Below, one piece after another: positions 31,591-41,013 of a DNA stretch of 64,000 nucleotides (position 1 is the first letter of the stretch; every line of letters starts with the position of its first letter). This stretch comes from Bacteroidota bacterium. Lineage in GTDB: Bacteria > Bacteroidota > Bacteroidia > Chitinophagales > Chitinophagaceae. The position numbers were made by a program, and so were the translations under genes. The stretch spans positions 1-64,000 of the forward strand of contig JAHEFI010000012.1 of NCBI GenBank assembly GCA_024640255.1, read 5' to 3'. The notes under the pieces are model-generated. The model saw only the letters and a list, made by a program, of their open reading frames with translations, had not been told where the DNA came from and made no database searches.

Positions 31591-32553
31591 ATGAGCTTTT
31601 TAGGAAAACTATTTGGTAAAAAAGAGAAAGAGATTTTAGATCAAGGTTTAGAAAAAACCAAGCAAGGTTTTTTTGAAAGAATATCTAAAGTGATCATCGG
31701 TAAGACTACCGTGGATGATGAGGTATTGGATCAATTAGAAGAAGCTTTAATTGGAGCAGATGTAGGAGTAGATTCTACTTTAACCATTATTGAGAAAATC
31801 CAAGAAAGAGTTAAGAAAGATAAATATATTTCTACGCAAGAGTTACAAAATATCTTGCATCAAGAAATGGCGAGTTTATTGGTGGATGCGCCTTCAGATT
31901 TGCAAGGGTTCAATCCTCCTGCCAACAAAAAACCTTATATCATTTTAGTAGTGGGCGTAAATGGAGTGGGTAAAACAACCACTATCGGTAAATTAGCACA
32001 TCATTATAAAGAGGCCGGTAATCAAGTAGTACTGGGCGCTGCAGATACATTTAGAGCAGCAGCGGTTGATCAATTAACTATTTGGAGTGAAAGAGTGGGA
32101 GTGACTATAGTAAAACAAAATATGGGAGCTGATCCAAGTGCTGTTGCATTTGATACTGTTCAATCTGCTGTATCTAAAAATGCAGATGTTGTTTTAATTG
32201 ACACTGCTGGAAGATTACATAACAAAGCACATTTGATGGATGAGTTGAATAAAATTAAAAGAGTTATTCAAAAACAAGTTCCAGATGCACCACATGAAGT
32301 ATTATTGGTATTAGATGGTTCTACTGGTCAAAATGCATTAGAACAAGCCAAACAATTTATGGCGGTAACAGATGTGAATGCATTAGCCATTACTAAATTA
32401 GATGGCACTGCAAAAGGTGGTGTAGTTTTAGCCATTGCACACCAATGCAAGATACCTGTTAAGTATATTGGCGTAGGAGAGCAAATTAAAGACTTATTAT
32501 TATTTGATAAGGATGCCTTTGTAGATTCTTTATTCAATTTGAATAAGAACTAA
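31591..32553 (+). CDS. ftsY: Signal recognition particle receptor FtsY
   Basis: A 320-aa SRP-type GTPase that docks SRP-ribosome complexes at the membrane. The helical N domain (about 20-100) is followed by the G domain with GVNGVGKTTTIGKLA (G1), DTFRAAAVDQL, DTAGRLHNK (G3), TKLDGTAKGG (G4) and the closing YIGVGEQIKDLLLFD. The acidic N-terminal A domain of E. coli FtsY is almost absent; this short form is common in the phylum. It has its own promoter-like box and may be leaderless. Confidence 0.96.
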   Translation: MSFLGKLFGKKEKEILDQGLEKTKQGFFERISKVIIGKTTVDDEVLDQLEEALIGADVGVDSTLTIIEKIQERVKKDKYISTQELQNILHQEMASLLVDAPSDLQGFNPPANKKPYIILVVGVNGVGKTTTIGKLAHHYKEAGNQVVLGAADTFRAAAVDQLTIWSERVGVTIVKQNMGADPSAVAFDTVQSAVSKNADVVLIDTAGRLHNKAHLMDELNKIKRVIQKQVPDAPHEVLLVLDGSTGQNALEQAKQFMAVTDVNALAITKLDGTAKGGVVLAIAHQCKIPVKYIGVGEQIKDLLLFDKDAFVDSLFNLNKN

Positions 32554-32580
32554 TTAGTACAATAAACTACTAGGAAAATT

Positions 32581-33096
32581 TTATTTTAACACATAGCGTA
32601 CACTAATTCCGCCATGGTTTTTAAAATAAGATTGTATAATACTAAATGCTGGTTGCCAATCCACGCTAATATTGAGTGGGCTATTTTTGATTTTGTAATC
32701 AAATCCTAAAATGCCATCAAATCCCACAGCAATATTGGAGTTGGAACTATTGGGATTGGTCTTTTTCCATTCTTCACTCCAAACGCCCATATGCCCACCA
32801 TATCCTATATACCAACTAAGGTTTTCAGCACCTTCAATAGGAGTATAAATTTCTTTTAAAATAGAAATACTAAAGCCATCTAAACTCGCGTAACCAATTG
32901 TTTCAATTGCTCTGGCTGTTTTGTACATGTTCTTATAGGTAATAGCACCTGGTGATACTTTTACTCCGATAGACTTGGTATATGGGTTAATATAAGGGCC
33001 AGTGGCTACTGCAGTATCCAAGGTAAAATCTTGAGCTATTAGCTTTGAAACACTTACAAAAAAGAGGAAAACCAGGGTTAGTTTTTTTAGATTCAT
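32581..33096 (-). CDS. Small exported protein of unknown function
   Basis: A 171-aa protein that begins with a clear signal peptide (MNLKKLTLVFLFFVSVSKLIAQ). The rest is rich in aromatic residues and short strands (TIGYASLDGFSISIL, NLSWYIGYGGHMGVW, GFDGILGFDYKI, GISVRYVLK) and ends in an aromatic-containing strand, as small outer-membrane beta-barrels do. I do not recognise a family. The ATG at 33096 is preferred to one 51 nt upstream because it gives a clean signal peptide and keeps the start downstream of the -7 box at 33118-33125. It is divergent from the prenyl synthase. Confidence 0.7.
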   Translation of the reverse strand: MNLKKLTLVFLFFVSVSKLIAQDFTLDTAVATGPYINPYTKSIGVKVSPGAITYKNMYKTARAIETIGYASLDGFSISILKEIYTPIEGAENLSWYIGYGGHMGVWSEEWKKTNPNSSNSNIAVGFDGILGFDYKIKNSPLNISVDWQPAFSIIQSYFKNHGGISVRYVLK

Positions 33097-33117
33097 AGTG
33101 CCTGTTTTGGGGGTACA

Positions 33118-33125
33118 CAAATTTA
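33118..33125 (-). promoter_or_regulatory. Putative -7 element of the small exported protein
   Basis: Minus-strand TAAATTTG, 21 nt upstream of the chosen ATG. It forms a divergent pair with the box at 33173-33180. Confidence 0.4.
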
Positions 33126-33172
33126 GGAATAAATGACACAAATTCACTGTTTAATAAATGCTAAAATTTGGT

Positions 33173-33180
33173 TAGGTTTG
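33173..33180 (+). promoter_or_regulatory. Putative -7 element (TAGGTTTG) of the prenyl synthase gene
   Basis: TAnnTTTG match 4 nt before the ATG at 33185, again implying a leaderless or nearly leaderless transcript. Confidence 0.45.
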
Positions 33181-33184
33181 TAGT

Positions 33185-34150
33185 ATGTTAAGCTTTCAGA
33201 CATTATCAGAGCGATTCAATCAAGGTTTCGATACGAAGCATTTTCCTGCAAGTCCAGCAACTTTATATGAACCTGGGGAATATTTCTTGCAAATTGGCGG
33301 AAAAAGAATTCGTCCTGTACTTTGTTTATTAGGTAATGAATTATTTAGTGAGATTCACGATGATGCTTATCAGGTAGCAAGAGCCATTGAGTTATTCCAT
33401 AATTTCACATTGGTGCATGATGATATGATGGATGAAGCAAGTTTGAGAAGAGGCAAACAAACAGTTCATACCAAATACGATTATAATACTGCATTGTTGG
33501 TTGGAGATGTAATGATCATTAGAGCGTATGAATTTTTACAACAAATCCAACCATCTTATTTACCAAAGATTTTACAATTATTCAATAGAACTGCTAGAGA
33601 GGTTTGTGAAGGGCAACAATTAGATATGGACTATGCTAAAATGGAAACAGTGGACATGGATCAGTATATTGAAATGATCACTTTGAAAACCTCTGTTTTA
33701 TTAGCAGCTAGTTTAGAATCTGGTGCAATTATTGGTGGGGCTAGTGAAAATAACTGTAAACAATTATATGAATTTGGCAAGAAAATTGGCATAGCATTTC
33801 AAATACAAGATGATTATTTAGATGCTTTTGGCGATGCTGCTGTTTTTGGAAAAGAAGCAGGCGGTGATATCAAACAAAATAAAAAAACATTTTTATTGTT
33901 ACATGCTTTAGCAGTTGCCAATAAAGAACAAAAAACCGAATTAGAAGCTTTATTAAAATCCAATAGCGAAGACAAAGTAGAAAAAGTCTTAGCTATTTTT
34001 AAAGCCTGTGGGGTTGATGCATGGGCGGAAGATTTAAAAGCAAAATATTTAAAAGAAGCTTTCGAACATTTAGAAGCCATAGCGGTTGTGTCTAACAGAA
34101 AACAACCTTTAATTGAATTGGCTAATTATTTAATGAATCGAAATCAATAA
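33185..34150 (+). CDS. Polyprenyl (isoprenyl) diphosphate synthase
   Basis: A 321-aa trans-prenyltransferase that joins isopentenyl diphosphate to an allylic diphosphate. The first Asp-rich motif is HDDMMDEASLRRG and the second is FQIQDDYLDAFGD; GGKRIRP for diphosphate binding is also present. The residue five before the first motif is Phe, which in this family favours shorter products (C15-C20); this is a prediction only. The product could feed menaquinone, bactoprenol or carotenoid synthesis. A possible user, the class 1 isoprenoid-fold enzyme at 46050, is 12 kb away. Confidence 0.92.
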   Translation: MLSFQTLSERFNQGFDTKHFPASPATLYEPGEYFLQIGGKRIRPVLCLLGNELFSEIHDDAYQVARAIELFHNFTLVHDDMMDEASLRRGKQTVHTKYDYNTALLVGDVMIIRAYEFLQQIQPSYLPKILQLFNRTAREVCEGQQLDMDYAKMETVDMDQYIEMITLKTSVLLAASLESGAIIGGASENNCKQLYEFGKKIGIAFQIQDDYLDAFGDAAVFGKEAGGDIKQNKKTFLLLHALAVANKEQKTELEALLKSNSEDKVEKVLAIFKACGVDAWAEDLKAKYLKEAFEHLEAIAVVSNRKQPLIELANYLMNRNQ

Positions 34151-34159
34151 TCAACTTAC

Positions 34160-35854
34160 ATGAGTTTGTTCAGAAAAAAATCAATTGATAAAATTGTAGC
34201 AGATGCGAATGCGGGTTTAACAGATGGGCACAGTGCAAGTGGATTAAAAAAAGAACTAGGAGTTAAAGACTTAACCTTAATGGGTATAGCTGCAGTGGTT
34301 GGTGCCGGAATTTTCTCCACCATTGGAACAGCTGCATTTCATGGCGGCCCTGGTATTTCATTATTATTTGTGATTACTGCTATTACTTGTGGATTTAGTG
34401 CATTATGTTATGCCGAATTTGCAAGTAGGGTTCCTATAGCTGGAAGTGCTTATACCTATGCATATGTAACTTTTGGAGAAATTGTTGCTTGGATTATAGG
34501 TTGGGCTTTAATTTTAGAATACGCTATTGGGAATATTGTAGTTGCTATAAGTTGGAGTGGATACTTCGTGAATTTATTAGAAGGATTCCATATTCATTTG
34601 CCAGGTTGGTTAAGCACCAATTATGAACAAGCACAAGCTGGATATGAAGAAGCTTTGGAACATTTAGCTGCTGGTGGCACAACAGAGTCATTTAGCAAAT
34701 TAGCTAGAATTGGTTATGATGCAATGATGAATGCACCTATGATTGGTTCTACTAGAGTGATTTTAAATATACCAGCCTTTGTAATTGTGGTATTAATTAC
34801 TTTATTAGTTTATAGAGGTATCAAAGAAAGTAAGAAGAGTACCAATGCAATGGTTATTTTTAAAATATTAATTATTCTATTTGTAATAGTATTAGGATTC
34901 TTCTATGTAGACACTAGCAATTGGATGCCCTTTATGCCTAATGGATTTAAAGGGGTTTTAGCAGGTGTATCAGCAGTATTTTATGCCTATATTGGTTTTG
35001 ATGCTATTTCTACTACTGCAGAAGAATGTAAAGATCCACAGAGGGATTTACCCAAAGGAATGATCTACTCTTTGATTATTTGTACTGTATTATATATTTT
35101 AATTGCTTTAGTATTGACTGGTATGGTTTCTTATACACAGTTAAAAGTGGATGATCCTTTAGCATTTGTATTTGAAAAAATTGGATTACATAAAATTGGC
35201 TATATAATTTCTGTAAGTGCAGTGGTGGCAACCACCAGTGTATTATTGGTATTCCAATTAGGACAGCCAAGAATATGGATGAGCATGAGTAGAGATGGTT
35301 TAATGCCAAAGAAATTTGCTACAGTACATAAGAAATTTGGCACCCCAAGTTTCGCCACTATTATTACTGGAATTTTCGTAGGCATTCCTAGTTTATTCAT
35401 GTCTATTAGTAGAATGACCGACCTAACTAGTATTGGTACCTTATTTGCCTTTGTATTAGTTTGTTTTGGGGTTTTAGTGTTGCCGAAAATATCTCCTGAT
35501 ATCAAAGCAAAAGCTTTTAGATTACCGTATATCAATGGACAATTCATTATACCAGCATTAGCTGCCATTTTCATATACTTAAGTAAAGAAAGAATTATAG
35601 CTGCTTTCGCTCAATCAGGTAATGAAAGCTATCAAGAAATATTGTTTTTAGTATTTGTATTTATTTTAATCATTGTAGCCATCTTTTCGTTCATTAAAAA
35701 ATACTCCATCATACCTATTATCGGTGCTATGTGTTGTTTGTACTTAATGATTGAAATACCTCCAGTAAGTTGGTTATGGTTTTTTATATGGATGGCCATT
35801 GGTTTAGTGTTTTATGCTAGTTATGGCAAAAAACATTCCAAATTAAATACCTAG
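34160..35854 (+). CDS. APC-family amino acid permease
   Basis: A 564-aa inner-membrane transporter with about 12-14 hydrophobic helices. The N terminus has the family core GIAAVVGAGIFSTIGTAA (unwound helix 1) and later GFDAISTTAEECKDPQRDLP, typical of cationic amino acid transporter-like APC members. An extra hydrophilic stretch (about residues 150-190) forms a large loop. It probably imports amino acids by proton symport or exchange; the substrate is unknown. It starts 9 nt after the prenyl synthase and ends 1 nt before the next gene, so the three are likely co-transcribed. Confidence 0.9.
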   Translation: MSLFRKKSIDKIVADANAGLTDGHSASGLKKELGVKDLTLMGIAAVVGAGIFSTIGTAAFHGGPGISLLFVITAITCGFSALCYAEFASRVPIAGSAYTYAYVTFGEIVAWIIGWALILEYAIGNIVVAISWSGYFVNLLEGFHIHLPGWLSTNYEQAQAGYEEALEHLAAGGTTESFSKLARIGYDAMMNAPMIGSTRVILNIPAFVIVVLITLLVYRGIKESKKSTNAMVIFKILIILFVIVLGFFYVDTSNWMPFMPNGFKGVLAGVSAVFYAYIGFDAISTTAEECKDPQRDLPKGMIYSLIICTVLYILIALVLTGMVSYTQLKVDDPLAFVFEKIGLHKIGYIISVSAVVATTSVLLVFQLGQPRIWMSMSRDGLMPKKFATVHKKFGTPSFATIITGIFVGIPSLFMSISRMTDLTSIGTLFAFVLVCFGVLVLPKISPDIKAKAFRLPYINGQFIIPALAAIFIYLSKERIIAAFAQSGNESYQEILFLVFVFILIIVAIFSFIKKYSIIPIIGAMCCLYLMIEIPPVSWLWFFIWMAIGLVFYASYGKKHSKLNT

Positions 35855-35855
35855 T

Positions 35856-36884
35856 ATGAAGTACCAAGTAGGGGATGAAATTTTAGTAATTCATAGTAAT
35901 GAGGAAGGCAGGATTATTGAAATCATGAACGATAAAATGGTCATGATTGAAGTGCGTGGTGTAAAATTCCCTGCCTACATGGATCAAATTGATTTCCCTT
36001 ATTTCAAACGTTTTACTGAAAAGAAATTATTTCCAACAAAAGCGGCGCCTAATAAAATATATGTAGATCAAATTCCCAAAGAAAAAATTCAAAAAAACGA
36101 TAGTAAAGAGGACGAAGGAATATGGTTGTACTTAGTACCTAAATTTAGGTTAGATGATTTTAATGATGAAGTGGTAGATTCTCTAAAAGTCTTTTTATCT
36201 AATAGAACCAGGGTAGGTTATCAATTTGATTATGCACAAACAACCAATACAAATGATGGCTTCTCCATTGCATCTACCTTAGCACCCCATACAGATTTTT
36301 ATATTCACGATATTGATTTTGAAATTGTCAATGATGGATTAGGATTTTTTATAGATTTCTCTTTAATGGAGCCGCATAAGAAAAAGGCAGATCATTTTGA
36401 AACACAGGTGAAGATTAAGCCAAAGCAGTTCTTCCAAAAAGTAGAACAATTAAAAGAAGAGGGTTCCCCAAATATTGCTTATCATTTATTTGATCAATAC
36501 CCTGATAAAGTAGAAGATAATTACGTCCCTTTAGATATTCTTAGAAATGCTGGATTCAAAGTATATGATGCTTCTAAAATAAAAGAACATATTCCTGCAG
36601 CAAGATCTGTGGTGGATTTACATATCGAAAAATTAGTAGATCAATTTAGTCATTTAAACAATGCCGAAATTCTTCAGATTCAATTAAACGAATTTGAAAA
36701 GTGGTTGGAATTGGCCCAATTAAATCATCTTCCAAGTATGATTTTTATACATGGTGTAGGCAAGGGAAAGTTAAAGCAAGAAATACACGATTTATTAAAA
36801 GTAAAGAGTGGCATTAAAAGCTTTGTAAATCAATACAATGAGTTTTATGGCTATGGTGCTACTGAGGTATTTTTTTCCTATTAG
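35856..36884 (+). CDS. DUF2027 and Smr domain protein
   Basis: A 342-aa soluble protein. The N-terminal region (about 1-50, VGDEILVIHSNEEGRI) is a small beta-barrel-like DUF2027 segment, and a central beta-rich region follows. The C-terminal Smr domain (about 245-342) has the DLHIEKL and IHGVGKGKLKQEI motifs, the DxH and HGxGxG elements of MutS2-type Smr nucleases. Smr domains cut or bind branched DNA or RNA; the role of this Bacteroidota architecture is not defined. There is one base between the permease stop and this ATG. Confidence 0.85.
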   Translation: MKYQVGDEILVIHSNEEGRIIEIMNDKMVMIEVRGVKFPAYMDQIDFPYFKRFTEKKLFPTKAAPNKIYVDQIPKEKIQKNDSKEDEGIWLYLVPKFRLDDFNDEVVDSLKVFLSNRTRVGYQFDYAQTTNTNDGFSIASTLAPHTDFYIHDIDFEIVNDGLGFFIDFSLMEPHKKKADHFETQVKIKPKQFFQKVEQLKEEGSPNIAYHLFDQYPDKVEDNYVPLDILRNAGFKVYDASKIKEHIPAARSVVDLHIEKLVDQFSHLNNAEILQIQLNEFEKWLELAQLNHLPSMIFIHGVGKGKLKQEIHDLLKVKSGIKSFVNQYNEFYGYGATEVFFSY

Positions 36885-36914
36885 AGCCCTTTGGAGACTC
36901 TAGAAGGAATGTTG

Positions 36915-36922
36915 TACCTTTG
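36915..36922 (+). promoter_or_regulatory. Putative -33/-7 promoter of rnpB
   Basis: TACCTTTG fits TAnnTTTG, with TTG at 36891-36893 as the -33 partner 21 nt upstream. The RNA 5' end predicted from the P1 stem is 5 nt downstream, which agrees with the promoter geometry. Confidence 0.6.
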
Positions 36923-36926
36923 TACC

Positions 36927-37269
36927 ACTACAAACCCGAGCTATCGTGGCAAGCAATTGCCAAGGAAAGTCCGGACAGCATAGAGTAACCCACCGGTGAA
37001 TAGCCGGCGTCTCAAGCAATTGAGGCAGAGAAAGTGCCACAGAAAATAACTACCTCGCAAGAGGAAAAGATGAAAACGTGAGGTAAGAGCTCACGAATCT
37101 AGCAAGTAATTGATAGATTGGGTAAACCTTGGGAGCTGTAATGCCACGTATAGGAACGCTTAAGAGCTACTCGTTCAAGTTCCAGGGTAGGCAGCATGAC
37201 TTCAGCAGTAATGTTGAAGCTAGATAAATGATAGTTTAGAAACAGAATCCGGCTTATGAGGATTGTAGT
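36927..37269 (+). ncRNA. rnpB: RNase P RNA (class A)
   Basis: This is the catalytic RNA of RNase P, which trims tRNA 5' ends. Conserved segments appear in order: GGAAAGTCCGGACA, CAGAGAAAGTGCCACAG, GGTAAGAGCTCACG and ACAGAATCCGGCTTAT. The ends pair as P1 (ACTACAA at 36927-36933 with TTGTAGT at 37263-37269), and a T run follows. The region between the Smr gene and prfB is therefore fully accounted for. Confidence 0.96.
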
Positions 37270-37311
37270 ATTTTTTAACCAGTATCTTTAAAGAGATACA
37301 AAACAAAGATC

Positions 37312-38404
37312 ATGACGATAGAACAATTGAAGCGCATGAGGGACCAAGTAAGCGTCCTGAGGAGGTTTCTTTGACGTTGATAATAGATTACAAAAAATAG
37401 ACAAGGATAAACAGATGTCTATGTCTCCAGGTTTCTGGGACGATAATACTCGAGCTACGGGTATTATGAAAGAAATTAAGTTAAACGAATATTGGGTTCA
37501 TTTATACAACGAAGTAGCCAATAGTGTGGAAGACTTTGCTGTATTATTTGATTTTTGGAAATCAGGAGATGCTACTGAACAAGAAACACAGGAAGCATAC
37601 AATAAAGCAATTGCCTCTATTGAAGAAGCAGAATTTAAAAGTACTTTAAATAAACCTGAGGATGAATTGCCTGCAGTCTTGCAAATTAATCCTGGGGCTG
37701 GTGGTACTGAAAGTCAAGATTGGGCAGAAATGCTTTTAAGAATGTATACCATGTACGGCGAGAAGCAAGGCTGGACAGTTAGTACTTTAGATTATCAAGA
37801 AGGAGATGGAGCAGGAATTAAATCTGCAACCATACAATTTGACGGACCCTTTGCTTTTGGTTTTTTAAAAGCAGAATCTGGAGTTCATAGGTTAGTTAGA
37901 ATTTCTCCATTTGATAGTAACGCCAGAAGACATACAAGTTTTGCTTCTGTGTATGTTTATCCATTAATTGATGATAGTATAGAAATTACAGTTAATCCAG
38001 CAGATATAGAATGGGAATTTTATAGAAGTGGAGGTAAAGGAGGACAGAACGTAAATAAAGTGGAAACAGCAGTAAGATTAAAGCATATTCCATCGGGGAT
38101 TATTGTGGAATGTCAACAATCTAGAACACAGGGGGAGAATAGAGAATTAGCTATGAAGATGTTGAAGAGTAGATTGTATGAAGAAGAGATGCGTAAAAAA
38201 CAAGAAGCCTTAAATGCTTCTAATGCTACAAAAAAGAAAATCGAATGGGGCAGTCAAATTAGATCCTATGTGTTTCATCCATACAAAATGATTAAAGACC
38301 ACCGTACCGATTTTGAAGTAGGTAATGTTGGACCAGTAATGGATGGAGAAATTGATGGATTTATTAAGGCTTACTTAATGATGGAGAAAGGATCTCAAAC
38401 TTAG
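37312..38404 (+). CDS. prfB: Peptide chain release factor 2, with programmed +1 frameshift
   Basis: RF2 releases proteins at UGA and UAA. A short first ORF (37312-37374) ends in AGGAGG-TTT-CTT-TGA-C: a Shine-Dalgarno-like stimulator, a slippery CTT and an in-frame UGA. A +1 shift after CTT (37369-37371) continues at GAC 37373 to the stop at 38404, giving about 363 aa (20 + 343), normal for RF2. The codon-recognition motif SPF ([11 protein letters not shown]) and catalytic GGQ ([10 protein letters not shown]) are present. RF2 thus controls its own level at the UGA. Its 3' end overlaps the convergent OstA-like gene by 41 nt. No separate promoter is evident; a hairpin (37282-37299) lies in the leader. 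Confidence 0.96.
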
Positions 38405-39971
38405 ATTTTGGCCTTATTGATTCCTGCCATTTAAAACCTCTTATAATTAATTCATCTGGCAATGTTTTATTCAATGGGTTTAATTTCCCTTGTAATTGAT
38501 TGATGAATTTAACTTTTGCAGGTTCGCTATTTTCAAATTGTATTTCAATAATTTGTGCAGAGGAATGGTTTACTCCAATGAATTTTTTCTGATCGTCCAA
38601 TACAAAATACATATTCTCAGCGCCTCCTTTGGTTTGCATTTTATGAATAGCGCCGTCCTCAAACCAAACTTTTAATCTATTGCCTTTAATCTGATTAAAA
38701 TATTGGGTAGTATCCACTTTATTAATAGCAAAAGCATTATTGATAACACTTAATTGTTCCGGATTTTTATTATTAACGAACATATAAATAGTATCGCCAG
38801 TAATTTGATTATTATTAGACCATACAATTGGATTGGTAATTAAACGGATTGTTGAATCTGCTAGTCCATAAAATAAACTATCGCATTTGGCTTGTAATGA
38901 ATCAGAGTATATTTTAACATGATGAAATGCTTCAAAATATTTATCTAAGCTACTATCGGTATTTTTTATTTGAAGATCTCTTGCTTGTGGAATAGGCCTT
39001 TTTAGGTCTGAAATTTTTGCAGAAAATAAGGTATCGGCACTTACAAATAAGGTATCCTTTTTTTGTTTTATTAATAGGGTAGGTAATTCAGTTGCTAATA
39101 AAATTCCTTTTGATCTATTGGTTTTGATATGATTAGCAATCATATCAAAAGACAATGAATCTTTTGATTTGTATAAAGCATTACCTCTAAACTCACCTAG
39201 GCCCAATGAATCATCAATGGCCATATCATCAGCGGTAAATATATAAGTACTATCGTCAATGATTGATCTTTCATATAGATATCCTTTCTTAGTGCCTAAA
39301 TTGTAATTACCATTGGAAGTTTTAATAATTCTTGAACCATTAATAATTTTAGTAGGACTTATAAAATTAGTTAATTGAGAATAAGTATTGTATTCAAGCG
39401 TGTCTGTTAAAATAGTGTTTTCAGGATCAGTAAGCTCAACCTTCTTTCTAAAGATAAAATCTCTTGTTATTCCATAATAATAACCTTCAGTACTTTTTAA
39501 AACTGTTTTATTTCTAACCAGTTTTCCGCCTTTTGTATATTGCCCCAATTTTATAGAAACATCATAGTCTAATGAATCTGTGGTTAAAATACCTCTACCA
39601 TCCGTCAATTTCACTTTTTTTCTTAAGTATGCCTTTTTCGTATTGCCAAGGTATTTTAAGTATTCAGCATAAGTGTGCACACTATCTGCATCATTAATGT
39701 GAATATTGCCAAATCCTTCCAAAATATTATTAGAGGTATTTAAAACAATGCTATCACCATACATTAATGTTTTACCTTGTTTAATTTTCACATTGCCTAC
39801 CAAAATGACAAAATTAATAGAGTCTACTTTTTTTACATTATATGTTGCAGCAGATAAAAATTCAATTAAGGTTGCATTACTATCTACAGCCACTGTAGAA
39901 GAAGTATTTTGTGCAGCGAGATGAATGATGGAAGCACAAACAAAAACTAAGGCCAAGTATATTTTATTCAT
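38364..39971 (-). CDS. OstA/LptA-like exported protein
   Basis: A 535-aa protein with a signal peptide ([21 protein letters not shown]). It contains repeated OstA/LptA-like strands ([25 protein letters not shown], seen as VGNVKIKQG and GDSIVLNT; then [37 protein letters not shown]). LptA-type beta-jellyrolls form the periplasmic bridge that carries LPS to LptD. The long form is usual in Bacteroidota. The ATG at 39971 overlaps the mlaD-like stop by 8 nt, showing translational coupling. Its 3' end overlaps prfB. Confidence 0.82.
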   Translation of the reverse strand: MNKIYLALVFVCASIIHLAAQNTSSTVAVDSNATLIEFLSAATYNVKKVDSINFVILVGNVKIKQGKTLMYGDSIVLNTSNNILEGFGNIHINDADSVHTYAEYLKYLGNTKKAYLRKKVKLTDGRGILTTDSLDYDVSIKLGQYTKGGKLVRNKTVLKSTEGYYYGITRDFIFRKKVELTDPENTILTDTLEYNTYSQLTNFISPTKIINGSRIIKTSNGNYNLGTKKGYLYERSIIDDSTYIFTADDMAIDDSLGLGEFRGNALYKSKDSLSFDMIANHIKTNRSKGILLATELPTLLIKQKKDTLFVSADTLFSAKISDLKRPIPQARDLQIKNTDSSLDKYFEAFHHVKIYSDSLQAKCDSLFYGLADSTIRLITNPIVWSNNNQITGDTIYMFVNNKNPEQLSVINNAFAINKVDTTQYFNQIKGNRLKVWFEDGAIHKMQTKGGAENMYFVLDDQKKFIGVNHSSAQIIEIQFENSEPAKVKFINQLQGKLNPLNKTLPDELIIRGFKWQESIRPKSKFEILSPSLSKP

Positions 39972-40968
39972 TGGAAATAGTATCTGCAATTGGCTTGCTT
40001 AATGGGGTAGATTTGTCTTTTTTCCCAAATACTGAAACATTAATATATCTTTTTGGGTGCACTTTGATATCATCCACTAATGTATTCACACTATTAATCG
40101 TATTCTTTAATTCTGTATATACTGAAGGATCATTCATGATTTTAGCAGCAGTACCATTCCCTGAATTTAATTTCTGTAGAGTAAGATTAATACCCGCTAA
40201 AGCAGTTTGAATTTCCTTAATAGTCTTATTAATATTCGCGTCTTTAATTGATTGAGAAGTACTATCTAGGTTATTAATGATATTACTAATCTTCTTGTTA
40301 TTGTCAGCTAAGTTTTTAGTAAATCCATTTAAGTTTTCTGCAGTTTGTGCTATTGAGCCGCCTTGTTTGTCAACCATTTGTTGAATGGATGCCATTGATT
40401 TATTTAAATTATCTGAAGTCTTAGTAAGATTTGAAATAAGCTCTTTAAAATTCGCTTTATTTTGATCATCCATTACAGAATTAACATTCACTAATACTTT
40501 TCTTAATTCATCTATGGTTTTCTTAAATTGTTCTCCCATTGGAGATAGGGTATTCATAAAATCACCCAATAAACTTGTAGCCGGTGCAGTTCTAACGGTA
40601 TCTCCATTTTTTAAATAATCAGCAGCATTTCCTAAAGTAATATAAATACTATTGGTGCCTAATGGATTTTCTTGGATAGTAGCAATCGAATTAACAGGTA
40701 TCTGATAATTATTATTCATTTTAATGGCTACACTAATTTCAGATAGGTTGGCATTTAAGTTTTCAATTTCAAATACAGTACCTACTTGGTAGCCATTCAC
40801 ATAAACTGGATTGGATACAATTAAGCCTTTGGTATCATGGTATTTTGCGTAAATAAAGTTCCCTGATTTAAAAATGGTTTTCCCTCTTAGAAAATTAAAT
40901 CCAAGAACGATTATTGTAACAGCGATAACTGTTAGAGCACCTACTTTTGTTTCGTTAGATATACGCAT
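39964..40968 (-). CDS. MCE/MlaD family lipid transport protein
   Basis: A 334-aa protein with one N-terminal membrane helix (VGALTVIAVTIIVLGFNFLRG), an MCE domain (about 35-115, GLIVSNPVYVNGYQVGTV, NPLGTNSIYITLG) and a long coiled-coil tail (about 140-300). MCE proteins form hexameric channels that carry lipids across the periplasm. No MlaE/MlaF genes are adjacent, so its ABC partner is elsewhere. The ATG at 40968 is chosen because an upstream ATG at 40992 would fall inside the -7 box at 40990-40997. Confidence 0.88.
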   Translation of the reverse strand: MRISNETKVGALTVIAVTIIVLGFNFLRGKTIFKSGNFIYAKYHDTKGLIVSNPVYVNGYQVGTVFEIENLNANLSEISVAIKMNNNYQIPVNSIATIQENPLGTNSIYITLGNAADYLKNGDTVRTAPATSLLGDFMNTLSPMGEQFKKTIDELRKVLVNVNSVMDDQNKANFKELISNLTKTSDNLNKSMASIQQMVDKQGGSIAQTAENLNGFTKNLADNNKKISNIINNLDSTSQSIKDANINKTIKEIQTALAGINLTLQKLNSGNGTAAKIMNDPSVYTELKNTINSVNTLVDDIKVHPKRYINVSVFGKKDKSTPLSKPIADTISNE

Positions 40969-40989
40969 TGTATTAAGATACTTACAATG

Positions 40990-40997
40990 CAAATTTA
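40990..40997 (-). promoter_or_regulatory. Putative -7 element of the mlaD-ostA operon
   Basis: Minus-strand TAAATTTG, 21 nt before the chosen mlaD ATG. Confidence 0.45.
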
Positions 40998-41013
40998 ACT
41001 AATAAACCCTGTA

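Noticed and set aside
37415..38404. RF2 starting at ATG 37415
   Set aside because: This would drop the N-terminal helices; the upstream ORF with the AGGAGG-TTT-CTT-TGA-C frameshift site restores the normal length.
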